From: Candidimonas nitroreducens | GTDB taxonomy: Bacteria; Pseudomonadota; Gammaproteobacteria; Burkholderiales; Burkholderiaceae_B | Length of the DNA: 64,000 nucleotides | Direction: 5' to 3' | Assembly: GCF_002209565.1 (NCBI RefSeq) | Contig: NZ_NJIH01000013.1 | Span: 1-64,000, forward strand | Shown here: in pieces, positions 1 through 6,742 of the stretch | How the letters are laid out: each line of letters begins with the position of its first letter | Numbering within the stretch: position 1 is the first letter of the stretch | Notes under the pieces: generated by a model | Told to the model about the DNA's origin: nothing | Database searches by the model: none | The model's input: the letters and a program-made list of their open reading frames with translations, nothing else | Translations under genes and position numbers: made by a program

Positions 1-615
1 GCCGGCAAGACCACGCTCATCAGCCTGCTCAGCGGCACGCTCGCGCCCACCGAGGGCGAGGTGTATTTCAAGGGCCAGCCGATCAATGCCATCCCCGCCT
101 ACAAGCGGGCACGGCTGGGCATCGGGCGCACCTTCCAGATCATGCGCCCCTTCCCCGGCCTGTCGGTGCTGGACAACGTGGCGGTGGGTGCGTTGTTCGG
201 GCGCGGCGGCGGCGAGAAGAAGCTGCGCGTGGCGCGCGAGAAGGCGCGCGAATGCCTGGACTTCGTCGGCCTGGGCCGGCACATCGAGCAGCGTGCCGAA
301 GAACTGGGCGGGCCCGACCGCAAGCGGCTGGAACTGGCCAAGGCCCTGGCCATGCAGCCACAGGTGCTGCTGTGCGACGAAGTCATGGCGGGGTTGAACC
401 TGACCGAAATCGACGAGGTCATCGAGGTCATCCGCAAGGTGCGCAGCCAGGGCATCAGCGTGCTGGTCATCGAACACGTCATCAAGGCCATCAAGACGCT
501 GTCGGATCGCATCATGGTGCTGCACCACGGCGAGAAGATCGCCGACGGCGCGCCCGCCGAGGTGCTGGCCAACCAGACCGTCGTCGAAGCCTATCTGGGA
601 AAGAAACGCGCATGA
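1..615 (+). CDS. livG: Branched-chain amino acid ABC transporter ATP-binding protein, LivG type (5' end missing)
   Basis: The reading frame is open from base 1, so the gene begins outside the window; 204 residues are visible. The first codons read AGKTT, the end of a Walker A motif. A Q-loop (TFQIMRPF) follows near visible residue 45, an ABC signature near 102, a Walker B (LLCDE) near 123 and the switch histidine in VIEH near 158. The signature is LGGPDRKRLE instead of the more common LSxGQ/LPYGxQ form. The family energises import of leucine, isoleucine, valine or related amides through LivH/LivM permeases in the inner membrane. Its stop overlaps the start of livF (ATGA), so the two are translationally coupled. 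The permease and binding-protein genes are presumably upstream. Substrate cannot be inferred from an ATPase. Confidence 0.9.
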   Translation, partial: AGKTTLISLLSGTLAPTEGEVYFKGQPINAIPAYKRARLGIGRTFQIMRPFPGLSVLDNVAVGALFGRGGGEKKLRVAREKARECLDFVGLGRHIEQRAEELGGPDRKRLELAKALAMQPQVLLCDEVMAGLNLTEIDEVIEVIRKVRSQGISVLVIEHVIKAIKTLSDRIMVLHHGEKIADGAPAEVLANQTVVEAYLGKKRA

Positions 616-1343
616 ACCCGAGTCCGCAAAGCAATGCCCCCCTGCTGCAGATGCGCGGCGTGTCGGCCGGCTACGGCGAGATGCTGGCGCTGGAAAACGC
701 CGACCTCGAAATCCGCGAATCCGAAATCGTGGCCCTGGTAGGCAGCAACGGCGCGGGCAAGACCACCCTGTTGCGGGTGCTGTCGCGCCTGCTGCCCTGC
801 AGCGGCGAGATCCGCTACCAGGGCCGGCCCATCAACGGCAGCACGCCCGACCAGGTGTTCGAGCAGGGCATGGTGCAGGTGCCCGAAGGGCGGCAGCTGT
901 TCGACCGCATGTCGGTGCAGGACAACCTGCTGATGGGGGCCTACCACCGCAAGAACCGCAGCGAGGTGGCGCAAGACCTGGAACGCATCTACGGGCTGTT
1001 CCCGCGCATGGCCGAGCGGCGCAAGCAGCTGGCCGGCAGCATGTCGGGCGGCGAGCAGCAGATGTGCGCCATGGCGCGCGCCATGATGGCGCAACCCCGG
1101 TTGCTGATGGTCGACGAGATGAGCCTGGGCCTGGCCCCGATCATCGTCGACCAGCTGATGGAAGTGCTGCTCAGCATCCGCAGCCAGGGCGTCACCGTGC
1201 TGCTGGTCGAGCAGGACATCCACCTGGCGCTGGCCACGGCCGACCGCGGCTATGTGCTGGAAACCGGCCACATCGTGCGCAGCGGCCCGGCCAAGGAACT
1301 GATCGACGACCCCGAGCTGCAAAAGGCCTATCTGGGGCTGTAG
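612..1343 (+). CDS. livF: Branched-chain amino acid ABC transporter ATP-binding protein, LivF type
   Basis: The product is a 243-residue cytoplasmic ATPase, the usual LivF length. Walker A is GSNGAGKTT (44-52), the signature MSGGEQQ (144-150) and Walker B LLMVDE (164-169). LivF is the second ATPase of high-affinity branched-chain amino-acid or related importers and pairs with LivG. The ATG lies inside the livG stop as ATGA, which fixes the start. No convincing terminator follows, and the next gene begins 160 bp downstream with what looks like its own promoter. Confidence 0.92.
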   Translation: MNPSPQSNAPLLQMRGVSAGYGEMLALENADLEIRESEIVALVGSNGAGKTTLLRVLSRLLPCSGEIRYQGRPINGSTPDQVFEQGMVQVPEGRQLFDRMSVQDNLLMGAYHRKNRSEVAQDLERIYGLFPRMAERRKQLAGSMSGGEQQMCAMARAMMAQPRLLMVDEMSLGLAPIIVDQLMEVLLSIRSQGVTVLLVEQDIHLALATADRGYVLETGHIVRSGPAKELIDDPELQKAYLGL

Positions 1344-1421
1344 GGCCGCGGGGGCGGCACGGCCGCATCGCTGCGTTGCCGTCTCTTCAAGCTGGGCCAC
1401 CGTAGCTACGGGCTTTGCCGA

Positions 1422-1471
1422 TATTGACAATACCAGCGGCTCCACGACTCTGGGATGCGCAACTTTATAAT
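1422..1471 (+). promoter_or_regulatory. Candidate promoter/operator for the LysR-type gene
   Basis: The 159-bp gap after livF holds a perfect 5-1-5 palindrome, TATTGACAATA (1422-1432), and a consensus -10 hexamer TATAAT (1466-1471) 32 bp before the LysR-family start codon. No good -35 lies at 17 bp, as expected for an activator-dependent or weak promoter. Function is inferred only. Confidence 0.35.
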
Positions 1472-1502
1472 GTGCATATAGATCTGAATTCCGGCGGGCG
1501 GC

Positions 1503-2411
1503 ATGAAAAATAACGTATTACCCGATCTCAGTGCCCGCGAATTGCAGGCTGTGTGCACCGTTGCCGAATCTGGCAGCTTTATGGCGGCGTCGCTCACCTT
1601 GAATGTCTCTCAACCCGCGTTGACCCGGATCGTGCAGCGTGTCGAATCGGCCTTGGGGGTGGAGCTCTTTCGCAGAACCACACGTCGCGTCGAGGTGGCG
1701 CCGGCCGGGGCGGAATTCGTCGCGGTGGCCCACCGGATACTCAACGATCTGCGGATTTCCGTGGAAAGCATCCGCGAAATAGCCGACGAGCAGCGCGGCC
1801 AGGTCATTGTTTCCGCTGTGATGTCGATTGCCTATTCCAAGCTGCCGGAAATTGTTGCCTCGTACCGGCAGTCCCGCAGCGGCATAGAGATCCAGCTGCG
1901 CGAGGGGGTGCACGGGAATGTCGTAGAAGACGTGCGCAGCGGCGTCTCCGATATAGGCATCACTTATATCGACGAGGTGCCGCAAGGCTTCGAGCAGATT
2001 CTTCTGGGGCGGGCGGGTTTTCATGTAGTGATGCCGGCCGCGCATCCCCTGGCCGACAGCCGCGGCGTGACCCTGCGCCAGGCTGCCCACTATCCGCTGG
2101 TGTCGCTGCCGCGCGAATCCCAGACCCGCAGGCTGCTGGACGGCCTGGCTTCCGGCATGGGCCTGTCGCTCAAATGTGCCGTGACGGTGAGCCAGTTCGT
2201 CACCATCATGCAATGCGTGCGCAGCGGCGTCGGCATCGCGGTCATCCCGGGCGGCGCAATCACGACGGCCTTTGACGCCGGCCTGGTCTTTCGTCCATTG
2301 TCCCAGCCCAAGCTTCAGCGCAAGCTGGGGATCATCCGCTTGCAGGATCGCAGCCTCACACCCAGTGCAAGCAGCTTTCTCGCTCACTTGCAAAGCAGCT
2401 GGGGGAAGTGA
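1503..2411 (+). CDS. LysR-family transcriptional regulator
   Basis: This 302-residue protein has the LysR layout: an N-terminal winged helix-turn-helix (about residues 9-70, with SGSFMAASLTLNVSQPALTR and the VELFRRTTRRV wing) and a periplasmic-binding-protein-like effector domain (about 95-300). The effector is not deducible. ATG 1503 is the first start compatible with the HTH; GGCGGGCGGC just upstream gives a possible G-rich ribosome site. The livGF operon ends upstream and dut is convergent downstream. LysR proteins often control a neighbouring operon, so livGF is a possible but unproven target. Confidence 0.9.
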   Translation: MKNNVLPDLSARELQAVCTVAESGSFMAASLTLNVSQPALTRIVQRVESALGVELFRRTTRRVEVAPAGAEFVAVAHRILNDLRISVESIREIADEQRGQVIVSAVMSIAYSKLPEIVASYRQSRSGIEIQLREGVHGNVVEDVRSGVSDIGITYIDEVPQGFEQILLGRAGFHVVMPAAHPLADSRGVTLRQAAHYPLVSLPRESQTRRLLDGLASGMGLSLKCAVTVSQFVTIMQCVRSGVGIAVIPGGAITTAFDAGLVFRPLSQPKLQRKLGIIRLQDRSLTPSASSFLAHLQSSWGK

Positions 2412-2415
2412 ATAT

Positions 2416-2439
2416 AGCCGGTATCCGGCTCAGCTTTTT
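2416..2439 (+). terminator. Intrinsic terminator after the LysR gene
   Basis: AGCCGG (2416-2421) and CCGGCT (2425-2430) form a 6-bp stem with a 3-nt loop, followed by CAGC and TTTTT (2435-2439). It starts five bases after the LysR stop and overlaps the last codons of the convergent dut gene. Confidence 0.6.
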
Positions 2440-2891
2440 CCGGTGCTGCCGAAGCCGCCTTCGCCGCGCTCGGTCTCGGTCGAGAACTGATCTACGTACT
2501 GCAGCGCCACCTGGATCACCGGCTGGAACATCAGCTGGGCGATGCGTTCGCCCGCTTGTATGACGTAGGGCTCCTGGCCGTCGTTGGCCAGGATGACACC
2601 GATCTCGCCGTGGTAGTCGGCGTCGATGACGCCTATGCCCTGGGCGACCCGCACTCCGTGCTTCAGGGACAGGCCCGAGCGCGACGCCACGATGGCGACC
2701 AGGCCGGGATCCATCATATTGATGGCGATGCCGGTCTTGACCAGGGTGCGGCCGCCGGGCTGCAAGGTGACCGGTTCTTCGATGCAGGCCCGCAGATCCA
2801 TTGCCGCCGAGCCGTCGGTCGCATAGGCGGGCGGCTCGATTTGCTTGCCGAGCAGTGGGTTGAGCACTCGGGCTTCGATGCGTCTAAACAT
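2430..2891 (-). CDS. dut: Deoxyuridine 5'-triphosphate nucleotidohydrolase (dUTPase)
   Basis: dUTPase hydrolyses dUTP to dUMP and pyrophosphate, keeping uracil out of DNA and supplying dUMP for thymidylate synthesis; the family is a cytoplasmic homotrimer. The 153-residue product has the five motifs in order: [33 protein letters not shown] with the catalytic Asp, [10 protein letters not shown], and the C-terminal [10 protein letters not shown] arm. The start at 2891 ([10 protein letters not shown]) fits the family N-terminus and has AAGGAA six bases upstream. A longer frame reaches 2963, but it would run through the hairpin at 2912-2944 and add non-homologous residues. Confidence 0.95.
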   Translation of the reverse strand: MFRRIEARVLNPLLGKQIEPPAYATDGSAAMDLRACIEEPVTLQPGGRTLVKTGIAINMMDPGLVAIVASRSGLSLKHGVRVAQGIGVIDADYHGEIGVILANDGQEPYVIQAGERIAQLMFQPVIQVALQYVDQFSTETERGEGGFGSTGKS

Positions 2892-2911
2892 ATGTGTTCC
2901 TTGATCGGAGT

Positions 2912-2944
2912 GCAGGAGCCCGGCCTGCTTGGCCGGGCTCCTGC
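2912..2944. repeat. Perfect 14-bp inverted repeat upstream of dut
   Basis: GCAGGAGCCCGGCC (2912-2925) and its exact reverse complement (2931-2944) are separated by the 5-nt loop TGCTT. The repeat lies 21 bp before the dut start, just outside the ribosome-binding site, and has no T-run. It could be part of the dut leader or a boundary between dut and the NsrR-type site 39 bp further on. Confidence 0.7.
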
Positions 2945-2982
2945 ACATGGTATGCCGCCGCAATGATATCCCGATCGCCTGT

Positions 2983-3013
2983 TTTAAATATGTATTTACA
3001 ATGCATATTTAAA
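2983..3013 (+). promoter_or_regulatory. Probable NsrR operator upstream of the DUF2249 operon
   Basis: TTTAAATATGTATT (2983-2996) and AATGCATATTTAAA (3000-3013) flank the spacer TAC and are reverse complements at 13 of 14 positions. The core fits the known NsrR consensus AANATGCATTT-N-AAATGCATNTT in spacing and most bases. NsrR is a [Fe-S] repressor that leaves DNA on nitrosylation. The site is 148 bp before the first gene of the operon, and an nsrR gene lies 5 kb away. A promoter hexamer pair cannot be picked with confidence in this AT-rich patch. Confidence 0.65.
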
Positions 3014-3161
3014 GGCGTAGACTTTTTCCACGATCGAAATCGCAAGCTTCCGTACGGCGTGTCCACGTGCCTGCGGGGCTTGCGGCAGCACGGGACGCCG
3101 TGGCCGCGGGGCGATCTTTATTCGCCGCTCATACCCACACCCTATAGTCAAGGAACCTGAA

Positions 3162-3419
3162 ATGCCCAGTACTTCTGAAGCTTCCGCCGATGTCATCGAC
3201 GTGCGCACCCTGATTCCGGCGCAGCGTCACGCGAAAATATTCCAGCTCGTGGGGCAACTGCAGCCTGGCAAGTCGTTCGTTCTGGTCAACGATCACGATC
3301 CCAAGCCCCTGTATTACCAGCTCGAGGCCGAGCACCCCAAGCAGTTCTCCTGGGAATACCTGGAACGCGGCCCTCAAGTCTGGCGCGTCGAGATCGGCAA
3401 ACTGGAAGCGGCCCGCTGA
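3162..3419 (+). CDS. DUF2249 domain protein
   Basis: This 85-residue protein is essentially one DUF2249 domain (about residues 12-80), recognised by FVLVNDHDPKPLYYQLE followed by FSWEYLERGPQVWRVEI. The biochemical function is unknown. DUF2249 proteins occur beside hemerythrins, YtfE/Ric-type Fe-S repair proteins and denitrification genes, sometimes fused to them. It is the first gene after the NsrR-type palindrome and is followed on the same strand by a membrane protein, a double DUF2249 protein and a DUF59 protein. The ATG at 3162 is preceded by AAGGAA at a suitable distance. Confidence 0.85.
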   Translation: MPSTSEASADVIDVRTLIPAQRHAKIFQLVGQLQPGKSFVLVNDHDPKPLYYQLEAEHPKQFSWEYLERGPQVWRVEIGKLEAAR

Positions 3420-3527
3420 TTTGAGGCGTGGCCTTGCGGTACCCCTCATGCAGGCAGGCCTTGGCCACGCACTAGGGCGGCCTTGCAGGCACAGCGGGGT
3501 GCCGCAGCGGCACAAGGAAGTTGAAAT

Positions 3528-4886
3528 ATGAACAATATTGCCCTGTCGCGCTGGACTATGTCGTATTTCGTGGCGGCGTTGGGGGCGTTCGCGATCGCGC
3601 AGGCCCTGATGGTGCTGGGCTACGGCTACCCCCAGGCGCCTGCGGCGGCACCGGCTACGCTGGCGCTGGTGCATATCGTCGCGCTGGGTTGGCTCAGCCT
3701 GCTGCTTTGCGGCGCGCTGTTCCAGTTCGTGCCGGTGCTGACCGCGCAGCCGCTGCATAGTAATTCGCTGCCGCTGCCCGCGCTCTGTTGCCTGCTGGCC
3801 GGCCTGCTTGCGCTGGTTTGCGGCTTCATGCAACTGGCTGGCAGCATCCGTACAGGCTCGCCTTGCTTTGTTTTCGCAGCCGTGCTGCTGGCGGCGGGTT
3901 TCGGCCTGGTGCTGTGGAACCTGGGGCGCACGCTCTGGGCCGCCGGCCCGCTATCCGTGCCGGCCCGTTTCGTTGCGGTGGGGCTGGCCTGTCTGCTGGC
4001 GGTACTGGCCCTGGGCATTGTGTTTGCCCTGGCGCTGGGCGGCGTGCTGACATACGGGCCCGTGCTGCGGCTGGTGCATGCGGGGCTGGCCGTGCATATC
4101 GCCGCCGGCCTGGGCGGCTGGCTCACGTTTACCGCCATGGGGGTCAGCTATCGCCTGCTGGCCATGTTCATGCTGGCGCCCGAACTGAACGGGCGCGGCA
4201 CGCGCCTGGGGTTTGCGCTGGGCTGTGGCGCGCTGTTTGTCGCCATCGTAGGCGGCATTGCGGCCATATATACAGCAGTGCCGCTGGGCTGGGTGCTGCT
4301 GCTTGCAGGCGCCCTGGCGCTGGCCTGCCTGGCCTTGTATGGCAAGGACATGGTGCACCTGTACCGGGCCCGCAAGCGCCGCAAGATCGAACTGAACAGC
4401 AAGATGGCGATGCTGGCCCAGATATCGCTGGCACTGGCGGTGTGCCTGCTGCTGGTTTTGCTTGCTTCGGGCGGGCTGGAGCGGCACCTGCCGGCGCTGG
4501 TGTATTTGCTGGCCTTCGGCTGGCTGTCCGGCCTGGGCCTGGCCAAGCTCTACAAGATCGTGCCGTTTCTGACCTGGCTCGAATGCTATGGGCCGGTGCT
4601 GGGCAAAAAGCCGACGCCGCGCGTACAAGACCTGGTCACTGAGCAGGCCGCACGCAAATGGTTTTTTGTGTATTTCGTGGCGGTCTGGCTGGGCAGCGCC
4701 GCGCTGCTGGCCGGCCTGGCGCCGCTGTTTCGCGTATGCGCCGCGGCGGCGCTGCTGGGCACCGCGGGCATCGTCTTCCACCTGCTGCGCGCCCGCCTGC
4801 TGCTGGACGTCAAGCCCGAGCTGCGCCTGCCCGATGGCGCGCACAAGCCCAGCGTTCTGTATTCCTTTACCCCTATCCATCCTTGA
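3528..4886 (+). CDS. Polytopic membrane protein in the NsrR-linked operon (NnrS/haem-copper-oxidase-like)
   Basis: The 452-residue protein is almost wholly hydrophobic, with about 12 membrane segments. Conserved-looking residues sit in helices: H49 in ALVHIVALGWLSL, and H184 and H190 in RLVHAGLAVHIAAGLGGW. The pattern of His in transmembrane helices with GALFQFVPVL recalls NnrS and distant CcoN-like haem proteins, but I cannot place it firmly in either family. The charged C-terminal segments (KLYKIVPFLTWLECYG, DVKPELRLP) are probably loops. A GTGCCG-CAG-CGGCAC hairpin (3499-3513) directly precedes its AAGGAAG ribosome site. Context (DUF2249 genes, DUF59, NsrR-type operator) suggests a role in the nitric oxide or nitrosative stress response. 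Haem binding is a hypothesis. Confidence 0.75.
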   Translation: MNNIALSRWTMSYFVAALGAFAIAQALMVLGYGYPQAPAAAPATLALVHIVALGWLSLLLCGALFQFVPVLTAQPLHSNSLPLPALCCLLAGLLALVCGFMQLAGSIRTGSPCFVFAAVLLAAGFGLVLWNLGRTLWAAGPLSVPARFVAVGLACLLAVLALGIVFALALGGVLTYGPVLRLVHAGLAVHIAAGLGGWLTFTAMGVSYRLLAMFMLAPELNGRGTRLGFALGCGALFVAIVGGIAAIYTAVPLGWVLLLAGALALACLALYGKDMVHLYRARKRRKIELNSKMAMLAQISLALAVCLLLVLLASGGLERHLPALVYLLAFGWLSGLGLAKLYKIVPFLTWLECYGPVLGKKPTPRVQDLVTEQAARKWFFVYFVAVWLGSAALLAGLAPLFRVCAAAALLGTAGIVFHLLRARLLLDVKPELRLPDGAHKPSVLYSFTPIHP

Positions 4887-4892
4887 ACAGAG

Positions 4893-5456
4893 ATGACGAT
4901 GAAGCCTATCGAATATGTCGAACTCGATGTACGCCCGATCCTGCGCGCCGGCGGCGAGCCGTTCGAGAAAATCATGGAGGCGGTTGCAACGCTTGCGCCC
5001 GACAAAGGCCTGCGCCTGCTGGCCACCTTCAAGCCCACGCCGCTGTTCCACGTGCTGGGCTCCAAGGGCTATGCCCATAGCGAGAAGCCGCTAGCCGACG
5101 GCGACTGGGAAATCGAGTTCTATCCGAACGGTGCCGCGCCGGCGGCGCAGGCCGGCGCACAAGGCGCGGGCGCGGGCGCGGGCGGCGCATCCGCAGACGC
5201 GGCCGGCCAGGCCTGGCCCGAGCCGGCCCAGAGCATGGACGTGCGCGAGCTGGATCCTCCCGAGCCCATGGTCAATATATTGGCGACCATCGAAGGCATG
5301 GCCGACGGCCAGGTACTGGCGGCGCTGCTGAACCGCGAGCCGCTGTTCCTGCTGCCCGAGCTGGCCAAGCGCGGCCATCAGTGGCGCGGCGGCTTCGAGG
5401 CCGATACCTACAAGCTGCTGGTGCGGGTCGGGGCCGGGCGCGAGGAGGCCGCATGA
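4893..5456 (+). CDS. Protein with two DUF2249 domains
   Basis: The 187-residue product has an N-terminal DUF2249 domain (about 5-75; VELDVRPILRAGGEPFEKI, LLATFKPTPLFHVL), an Ala/Gly-rich linker (about 78-112) and a second, more divergent DUF2249 domain (about 115-182; MDVRELDPPEPM, PLFLLPELAKRGHQW). It starts 6 bases after the membrane-protein gene and its stop overlaps the next start (ATGA), so co-translation is likely. An in-frame ATG six bases downstream (4899) is an alternative start. Function is unknown; the domain is repeatedly associated with NO and Fe-S metabolism. Confidence 0.82.
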   Translation: MTMKPIEYVELDVRPILRAGGEPFEKIMEAVATLAPDKGLRLLATFKPTPLFHVLGSKGYAHSEKPLADGDWEIEFYPNGAAPAAQAGAQGAGAGAGGASADAAGQAWPEPAQSMDVRELDPPEPMVNILATIEGMADGQVLAALLNREPLFLLPELAKRGHQWRGGFEADTYKLLVRVGAGREEAA

Positions 5457-5821
5457 GCATGTCCGAGAACGGGGCGCCCTTGCACGAGGCGCCGCTGGCC
5501 GACCCGCTGGCCGAGCAGGTCAGGCTGGCGCTGCACCAGGTCATCGACCCCGAGCTGGGCTACAACATCGTCGACCTGGGGCTGGTCTACGGCGTCACGG
5601 TCGAAGAGGGCGACCACGTACGCGTTTCCATGACCACCACGACGCGCGGCTGCCCGGCCACCAATTACCTGATGGAAGGCGCCAGCAACTGCGCCATTGC
5701 GGTGGACGGAGTGGAAGAGGTCGCCGTCGAACTGACCTACGACCCGCCCTGGAACCCCGGCATGGCAAGCCGGGCGGCCAAGCAGCACCTGGGTATCGAC
5801 GAGAGCAGGGCCTGGTCCTGA
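5453..5821 (+). CDS. MIP18/DUF59 family metal-sulfur cluster assembly protein (PaaD/SufT-like)
   Basis: This 122-residue DUF59 protein has the family signature DPELGYNIVDLGLVYGV (32-48) and the conserved cysteine in TTTTRGCPAT (Cys67), with a second cysteine at 80. Members (SufT, PaaD, eukaryotic MIP18) help mature or repair Fe-S clusters. The family also contains N6-type phenylacetate oxygenase assembly factors, but no paa genes are present here. The ATG overlaps the preceding stop, and the stop overlaps the next ATG (TGATG), a tightly coupled operon. In this setting a role in Fe-S repair after nitrosative damage is a reasonable inference. Confidence 0.85.
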   Translation: MSMSENGAPLHEAPLADPLAEQVRLALHQVIDPELGYNIVDLGLVYGVTVEEGDHVRVSMTTTTRGCPATNYLMEGASNCAIAVDGVEEVAVELTYDPPWNPGMASRAAKQHLGIDESRAWS

Positions 5822-6195
5822 TGGCCGCAGACGATACCGCGGCACCTAAACCTGAGTTGATGGCGTCCGCACCTGCATCGGCATCCGCGTCCGTGCCGGT
5901 ATCCACGCCCATACCGGCATCTGCGTCCGTCCCAGCATCGGCGCCCGCTCTCGCGGCGGCGCCGGTGCCGACGCCGATACCTGCAGCGGCACCGGAGTCC
6001 GGCGCCGAGCCCACTCTGGAAGCCTTGAGCGGCCTATTGCTGGAGAGCCTGGCTGCGCTTGCCGAGGCGGATGGCGCCGAGGCGGCCTGCCGCCTCGCCG
6101 GACGCGCCTATGTCGCGCTCCGGCACGAAAGCCCGCAGCAGGCGCGCCGTTTCGACGTGCTGCTGCACCGCCTGACCCGCCGCTTGAGCTGGTAG
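5821..6195 (+). CDS. Ala/Pro-rich small protein, last gene of the NsrR-linked operon
   Basis: This 124-residue product is in two parts. Residues 10-65 are a low-complexity Ala/Pro/Ser/Val tract with imperfect ASAPASASV-type repeats. Residues about 66-124 form a predicted helical domain (LEALSGLLLESLAALAEADG, then RLAGRAYVALRHESP and FDVLLHRLTRRLSW). I recognise no family. The start overlaps the DUF59 stop as TGATG, so it is translationally coupled and probably works with that protein. The helical part may be the functional unit and the repeat a spacer. Confidence 0.7.
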   Translation: MAADDTAAPKPELMASAPASASASVPVSTPIPASASVPASAPALAAAPVPTPIPAAAPESGAEPTLEALSGLLLESLAALAEADGAEAACRLAGRAYVALRHESPQQARRFDVLLHRLTRRLSW

Positions 6196-6414
6196 CTGTG
6201 CACGTACACTTCTGCGGGCAAGATACAACCCGCAAGTGATTCGCCTATCGCAACAGGCGCCCGGCCTCATCGCGGCGCCGCATACTTTGCGTTGCTCATT
6301 CCAGACTCGGGCTGCCTTCGCCCTGCAGCAGGCCCGCGGCACATGCGCCGAGCCAGACCATAGAGCATGCTGATTCCCGTGTTCAAGACAACAAAGGCCT
6401 GAAATGGCATGAAA

Positions 6415-6430
6415 GTTGTCACTTGACAAC
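6415..6430 (+). promoter_or_regulatory. Palindromic operator candidate before the HicA-like/HTH pair
   Basis: GTTGTCA-CT-TGACAAC is a perfect 7-2-7 palindrome that contains a TTGACA hexamer (6424-6429). CATACT (6446-6451) lies 16 bp downstream as a possible -10, although this would place the transcript start almost at the Shine-Dalgarno GGAGG (6452-6456). A related half-site CAAGACAAC lies near 6384-6392. An operator of this type is expected for an autoregulated toxin-antitoxin pair. Confidence 0.5.
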
Positions 6431-6462
6431 CTTATCGGCTTCTTTCATACTGGAGGCTATTG

Positions 6463-6738
6463 ATGGCCCGTCCTTCTCATCCAGGGAAAGAGATCGAGGA
6501 AGCGCTCAGGCACGCTGAAGATCAAGGCTGGCGCATCGAAATCGGCGGCAGCCATGCTTGGGGGCGCATTTATTGTCCATATAACGATGCAGAATGCCGC
6601 TGCGGCGAATTCTGCATTACCAGTGTGTGGAGCACGCCAAGAAACCCAGGCAATCACGCGCGCGCCTTGCGGCGCGTCGTAGACAACTGCAGCACGCACC
6701 GCAGACAGCGCGAAGCCGGCGAGGGTGCCCAGGAGTAA
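6463..6738 (+). CDS. HicA-like small protein, candidate toxin
   Basis: The 91-residue product carries the layout of the HicA dsRNA-binding-like fold: helix EIEEALRHAEDQGWRI, then GGSHAWGRIYCP with the GSH motif (residues 29-31) typical of HicA, then a basic helix NPGNHARALRRVV. Unlike classical HicA it has five cysteines (38, 45, 47, 51, 76), including CRCGEFC, which may bind a metal. HicA toxins cleave mRNA. GGAGG lies 6 bases before ATG 6463, which fixes the start; a TTG just upstream is less likely. The partner HTH gene begins 4 bases after the stop. Toxicity is inferred from fold-level similarity only. Confidence 0.6.
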   Translation: MARPSHPGKEIEEALRHAEDQGWRIEIGGSHAWGRIYCPYNDAECRCGEFCITSVWSTPRNPGNHARALRRVVDNCSTHRRQREAGEGAQE

Positions 6739-6742
6739 CGCG

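Noticed and set aside
2894-3160. Small frames around the dut/DUF2249 intergenic region
   Set aside because: They run through the hairpin and the NsrR-type palindrome and show no conserved protein features.
3528-4886. Calling the membrane protein NorB, CcoN or NnrS outright
   Set aside because: The catalytic histidine pattern of a haem-copper oxidase is not complete and NnrS identity could not be confirmed; only a resemblance is claimed.
6424-6451. TTGACA-16-CATACT as a firm promoter for the HicA-like gene
   Set aside because: It would start transcription at or after the Shine-Dalgarno sequence, so the hexamers are reported only as part of an operator candidate.
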